Below are positions 6,465 to 8,530 of a stretch of DNA of 8,530 nucleotides, piece by piece. Position 1 is the stretch's first letter. Each line of letters starts with the position of its first letter. The notes beneath the pieces were generated by a model, which was given only the letters and a program-made list of their open reading frames with translations, had not been told where the DNA came from and did not search any database. Source of the DNA: Hyphomicrobiales bacterium (GTDB lineage Bacteria > Pseudomonadota > Alphaproteobacteria > Rhizobiales > Beijerinckiaceae); the NCBI GenBank assembly GCA_028290595.1, contig JAQGJO010000360.1:1-8530 (forward strand), in the 5' to 3' direction. A program made the translations under genes and the position numbers.

Positions 6465-6926
6465 TCAGATTTCGCGCCCGAACAGGGCCCGGTCGAGAGA
6501 CCAGCGGCCGCCGCCGCGAATGGCCAGGATCGCCGCGATGCCGGCCAGGGCGACGACATATTCGGCGCCACCGGTGGAAGCGCTCCACCCTTTCGGCAGA
6601 TGCACCATCGCCGCGGCGACGACCATGTTGATGAACAGCATGAAGGCCAACGGCCTTGTCAGCAGCCCCAGGACGATGGCGATGGCGCCGAAAAACTCCA
6701 GCGAGCCGATGAAATAGGTCATGAAAACCGGCGAACCGAAGCCAAGCCTGCCGAAAAACGCGATGAATTTGTCGGTTTCGACAAAAAGCTTGGCGTAACC
6801 GTGGGGAATGAACAGGCCGCCGACCAGAACCCGCAGCAGGACATCGGCGACATCGCCCAGGGGAGCATAAAGACGGCCGAGGGCGGGAATGAACAGTTTC
6901 GGATTCGTCTCGACGACTTGCGACAT
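6465..6926 (-). CDS. DoxX family membrane protein
   Basis: A 153-residue inner-membrane protein of the DoxX/SURF4-like family. Four hydrophobic helices are visible at about 27-46, 70-89, 93-110 and 121-137. Family signatures are the first helix ending in GLFIPHGYAKLF (37-48), the segment YFIGSLEFFGAIAIVLGLLT (71-90), the loop VHLPKGWSAS (108-117), and the cytoplasmic tail WSLDRALFG (142-150). GGAG 7 bp before ATG 6926 is a good ribosome binding site and fixes the start. Some members are linked to redox or thiol stress in other bacteria, but the role is generally undefined. It is the first gene of the minus-strand series toward NDUFA12 and DUF2155, and divergent from nrdJ across a long intergenic region. 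Length and topology are typical. Confidence 0.92.
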   Translation of the reverse strand: MSQVVETNPKLFIPALGRLYAPLGDVADVLLRVLVGGLFIPHGYAKLFVETDKFIAFFGRLGFGSPVFMTYFIGSLEFFGAIAIVLGLLTRPLAFMLFINMVVAAAMVHLPKGWSASTGGAEYVVALAGIAAILAIRGGGRWSLDRALFGREI

Positions 6927-7056
6927 TTATGGACTCCAAAAGAGGGCGATGGATTCGCCCATCCCGAGCCTAGGGCAGCAATTCGAGCCGTAATTTGACG
7001 TCACGCCTGTCCCAGCGCGATGGTGATGAGGTGTCGCGAATTCGTGAACCCACCGG

Positions 7057-7442
7057 CTGTGGACGGCGCTTCCCAATGCAATTTCCACAGAGCAGCAATC
7101 TCGCCATTGGGGACAAAAATATTTTTGCCCGCTGTCCCCAAGCCTCCAAGCAGGTCGCAGCCCGCTCATCCGGCCCCCTCGCCATCGATTCTCCGACAAC
7201 TGCCTGAATCTAAGGGCCGAATATTTGAGCCACCGGATCCAGGGAGGCTAAGCGATCAGCAGGCCGGGAAGGACGGATCGCCTCAAAACCAGGTGATCGC
7301 CAATATGGTTAACCGTTGCTAACAGGTGCGGCGGACTGATTCCGTCTCACCGTACCGAAATCGGCCTTGCCGAAAACAGCGACTCGTCAGACACTTGCAT
7401 TCTGCCCGGCGACGAATCCCCACTGTCCACAGGCTCCCCACT
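7057..7442. promoter_or_regulatory. Cluster of DnaA-box-like motifs and GANTC sites upstream of nrdJ
   Basis: The 7-mer TCCACAG, the core of a DnaA box (TTATCCACA), occurs at 7057-7063 (minus), 7084-7090 and 7426-7432; the best, ATTTCCACA at 7081-7089, matches 7 of 9 positions. TCCCCA, the weak W-box form known from the Caulobacter origin, occurs at 7108-7113 (minus), 7135-7140, 7417-7422 and 7435-7440. The last two sit in an 8-bp direct repeat TCCCCACT with an 18-bp period. Five GANTC sites (7187, 7206, 7338, 7381, 7414) lie in the same stretch; GANTC is methylated by CcrM in alphaproteobacteria. DnaA control of ribonucleotide reductase genes is known for E. coli nrdAB. None of the boxes is a perfect consensus, so this is a suggestion. 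Confidence 0.35.
7107..7141. repeat. Inverted repeat enclosing a perfect 14-bp AT palindrome
   Basis: TTGGGGACA (7107-7115) and TGTCCCCAA (7133-7141) are perfect 9-bp inverted arms. The left arm overlaps CAAAAATATTTTTG (7114-7127), a perfect 14-bp palindrome. The two foldings exclude each other because they share C7114-A7115. No T-run follows the right arm, so a simple terminator is unlikely; a protein-binding site or easily opened AT element fits better. The arms also contain two of the TCCCCA motifs on opposite strands. Confidence 0.5.
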
Positions 7443-7448
7443 ACATTT

Positions 7449-7509
7449 TGCGCCTCTACGTCAAGTTAACTACTACTTCTTGACGCTTGCCTCCAAAAGG
7501 CGCATTTTT
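7449..7509 (+). terminator. Nested stem-loop with T-run: possible attenuator or RNA terminator
   Basis: Outer arms TGCGCCT (7449-7455) and AGGCGCA (7498-7504) are perfectly complementary. Inside them CGTCAAG (7459-7465) pairs perfectly with CTTGACG (7479-7485) around a 13-base loop. The outer arm runs straight into TTTTT (7505-7509), as in an intrinsic terminator read on the + strand; the minus strand has no T-run. The asymmetric internal gap (3 versus 12 bases) weakens the fold. No + strand gene lies just upstream, so it would end either a leader transcript of nrdJ (attenuation) or an unannotated small RNA. The inner pair could instead be a DNA operator, and TTGACG at 7480 a -35 element. Confidence 0.35.
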
Positions 7510-7626
7510 ATGACAGATGGACGGCGAAGAAAAACGGACGCTTAAAGCGCCGGAAACCGCCTCCATCACGCGTATCGGGACCGGAAAACGGCCCAACAGT
7601 TTCGGGGACTAATTCAGACAGAGAGC

Positions 7627-7675
7627 GGGGCCTATTTGGCCTCACGCAAGCGTTGTCGCTTGTGTCATCGGGGGA
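7627..7675 (+). promoter_or_regulatory. Two adjacent hairpins and ribosome binding site of nrdJ
   Basis: Hairpin 1 (7627-7643) is GGGGCC/GGCCTC with a TATTT loop and one G-U pair. Hairpin 2 (7644-7665) is ACGCAAGCG/CGCTTGTGT with a TTGT loop, nine pairs including one G-U. They are directly adjacent, so they could stack. The ribosome binding site GGGGGA (7670-7675) follows 4 bases later, 5 bp before ATG 7681. The position suggests that the leader RNA structure influences translation or stability of nrdJ. The pairing is seen; the function is inferred. Confidence 0.45.
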
Positions 7676-7680
7676 ATGAA

Positions 7681-8530
7681 ATGCGGATCGAACGTCGTTA
7701 CACCAAAGCCAACCAGTCGCCTTACGCAGAAATCCAGTTCCGCAAGGCGAAATCCGAGATCCGCAACCCGGACGGATCCGTAGTCTTCCTGCTCGACGGC
7801 ATTGACGTGCCCGCCGGCTGGAGCCAAGTCGCCTGTGATGTCATCGCCCAGAAATACTTCCGCAAGGCGGGGGTCCCTGCCCGTCTGAAGAAGGTCGAAG
7901 AGAACGACGTCCCATCTTTCCTGTGGCGCTCGGTCGCCGATGAAACCGCCCTCGAAGACCTCGCCAAGGACGCCCGCTACGGCAGCGAGATGACCTCGAC
8001 GCAGGTGTTCGACCGCCTGGCCGGCACCTGGACCTATTGGGGCTGGAAGGGCAAATATTTCGACACCGAAGACGATGCCCAGGCCTTCTTCGACGAGATG
8101 CGCTACATGCTGGCGCAGCAGATCGCCGCGCCGAATTCGCCGCAATGGTTCAACACCGGCCTGCATTGGGCCTATGGCATCGATGGCCCCGGCCAGGGCC
8201 ATTATTATGTCGACCCGTTCACCGGCAAGCTGACCAAATCCAAGAGCTCCTACGAGCATCCGCAGCCGCATGCCTGCTTCATCCAGTCCGTCGCCGATGA
8301 CCTCGTCAACGAAGGCGGCATCATGGACCTGTGGGTACGCGAGGCGCGCCTTTTCAAGTACGGCTCCGGCACCGGCTCCAACTTCTCGCGCCTGCGCGGC
8401 GAGAACGAGAAACTGTCGGGCGGCGGCAAGTCCTCCGGCCTGATGTCCTTCCTCAAGATCGGTGATCGCGCCGCCGGCGCCATCAAATCGGGCGGCACCA
8501 CGCGCCGCGCCGCCAAAATGGTCGTCGTCG
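7681..8530 (+). CDS. nrdJ: Vitamin B12-dependent (class II) ribonucleotide reductase, N-terminal part
   Basis: The first 283 codons of NrdJ; the frame stays open to the right edge, and rhizobial members run to about 1200 residues. The cytoplasmic enzyme reduces ribonucleotides to deoxyribonucleotides using adenosylcobalamin as radical source, so it works with or without oxygen. Visible are the start MRIERRYTKANQSPYAEIQF, a lead-in segment with VFLLDGIDVPAGWSQVACDV, then the catalytic-barrel blocks PNSPQWFNTGL, PQPHACFIQSV with C199 (the family's first redox-active cysteine), LFKYGSGTGSNFSRLRG and GGGKSSGLMSFLKIGD. ATG 7681 is supported by GGGGGA 5 bp upstream. Codon use is GC-rich as in the core genes. 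It is divergent from doxX across a long structured leader region. No cobalamin riboswitch is recognised upstream. Confidence 0.96.
   Translation, partial: MRIERRYTKANQSPYAEIQFRKAKSEIRNPDGSVVFLLDGIDVPAGWSQVACDVIAQKYFRKAGVPARLKKVEENDVPSFLWRSVADETALEDLAKDARYGSEMTSTQVFDRLAGTWTYWGWKGKYFDTEDDAQAFFDEMRYMLAQQIAAPNSPQWFNTGLHWAYGIDGPGQGHYYVDPFTGKLTKSKSSYEHPQPHACFIQSVADDLVNEGGIMDLWVREARLFKYGSGTGSNFSRLRGENEKLSGGGKSSGLMSFLKIGDRAAGAIKSGGTTRRAAKMVVV

Larger units (their letters stand above)
6927..7680. other. 754-bp intergenic region between divergent doxX and nrdJ
   Basis: No reading frame here resembles a protein; the open frames are short, arginine- or proline-rich and without family motifs. Instead the stretch holds DnaA-box-like motifs, clustered GANTC sites, an AT palindrome inside a 9-bp inverted repeat, a nested stem with a T-run, and hairpins at the nrdJ ribosome binding site, each listed separately where supported. 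A perfect TGACGTCA palindrome (6996-7003) lies about 70 bp from the doxX start. TTGACG at 7480-7485 looks like a -35 element toward nrdJ, but no good -10 follows at 17 bp. A GCGATCA/TGATCGC inverted repeat (7252-7258, 7294-7300) is also present. Promoters for both genes must lie here, but I cannot place them with confidence. Confidence 0.6.

Noticed and set aside
6090..6998. 302-codon + strand frame across NDUFA12 and doxX
   Set aside because: It runs antisense to two recognised genes and its product has no family features.
7114..7127. NrdR box upstream of nrdJ
   Set aside because: The AT palindrome CAAAAATATTTTTG has a different central phase from the NrdR consensus (ACACWATATHTWGTGT-like), and there is no second box at the usual spacing.
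7020..7450. Chromosomal or plasmid replication origin
   Set aside because: DnaA-like motifs are imperfect and no replication initiator or partition genes are nearby; a regulatory role at nrdJ is simpler.
7200..7680. Cobalamin riboswitch in the nrdJ leader
   Set aside because: A B12-dependent enzyme makes this tempting, but I find no B12 box or the conserved GCCACTG-type core, and the stems seen do not follow that architecture. A covariance-model search would settle it.
7642..8271. 209-codon minus-strand frame over the nrdJ start
   Set aside because: It is an antisense shadow of nrdJ, whose + frame is unmistakable although it runs off the window.
1..8530. CRISPR array, insertion sequence, tRNA or rRNA gene
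   Set aside because: No regularly spaced repeats, transposase-like proteins, terminal inverted repeats or cloverleaf-type sequences were seen.

Overview
The window looks like a chromosomal segment of an alphaproteobacterium, most likely Hyphomicrobiales (Rhizobiales). The basis is the gene content: an Aat C-terminus, a DUF2155 protein, an NDUFA12-type complex I subunit, a DoxX protein and a B12-dependent class II ribonucleotide reductase. GC-rich codon use fits. The species cannot be read from the sequence.

Layout. Positions 1-272 hold the 3' end of aat (+). Positions 273-5094 hold a same-strand (+) block of five genes: a TetR-family regulator with a tandem palindromic operator in front of it, a TetX-like FAD monooxygenase 8 bp downstream, a 101-residue exported protein with two cysteines, a glycoside hydrolase family 15 enzyme, and a four-helix membrane protein whose start overlaps the hydrolase stop (ATGA). 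Then, on the minus strand, come DUF2155 (5117-5788), NDUFA12 (5976-6383) and DoxX (6465-6926), co-directional and read from right to left. A 754-base stretch without a convincing gene (6927-7680) separates doxX from nrdJ, which runs + from 7681 off the right edge.

How the genes fit together. aat, DUF2155 and NDUFA12 are core alphaproteobacterial genes that I recall as often being close neighbours. The five-gene + block between them therefore reads as an accessory insertion, with regulator plus monooxygenase as a self-regulated detoxification or modification unit and the GH15 enzyme plus membrane protein as a second unit. No transposase, integrase, tRNA or flanking repeat marks its edges.

The most structured DNA is the doxX-nrdJ intergenic region. 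It carries DnaA-box-like motifs (three TCCACAG and four TCCCCA on either strand), a cluster of GANTC methylation sites, a 9-bp inverted repeat around a perfect AT palindrome, a nested stem followed by a T-run that looks like an attenuator or the terminator of an unannotated RNA, and two back-to-back hairpins just before the nrdJ ribosome binding site. This suggests layered, possibly cell-cycle-linked control of nrdJ, but nothing here tests it.
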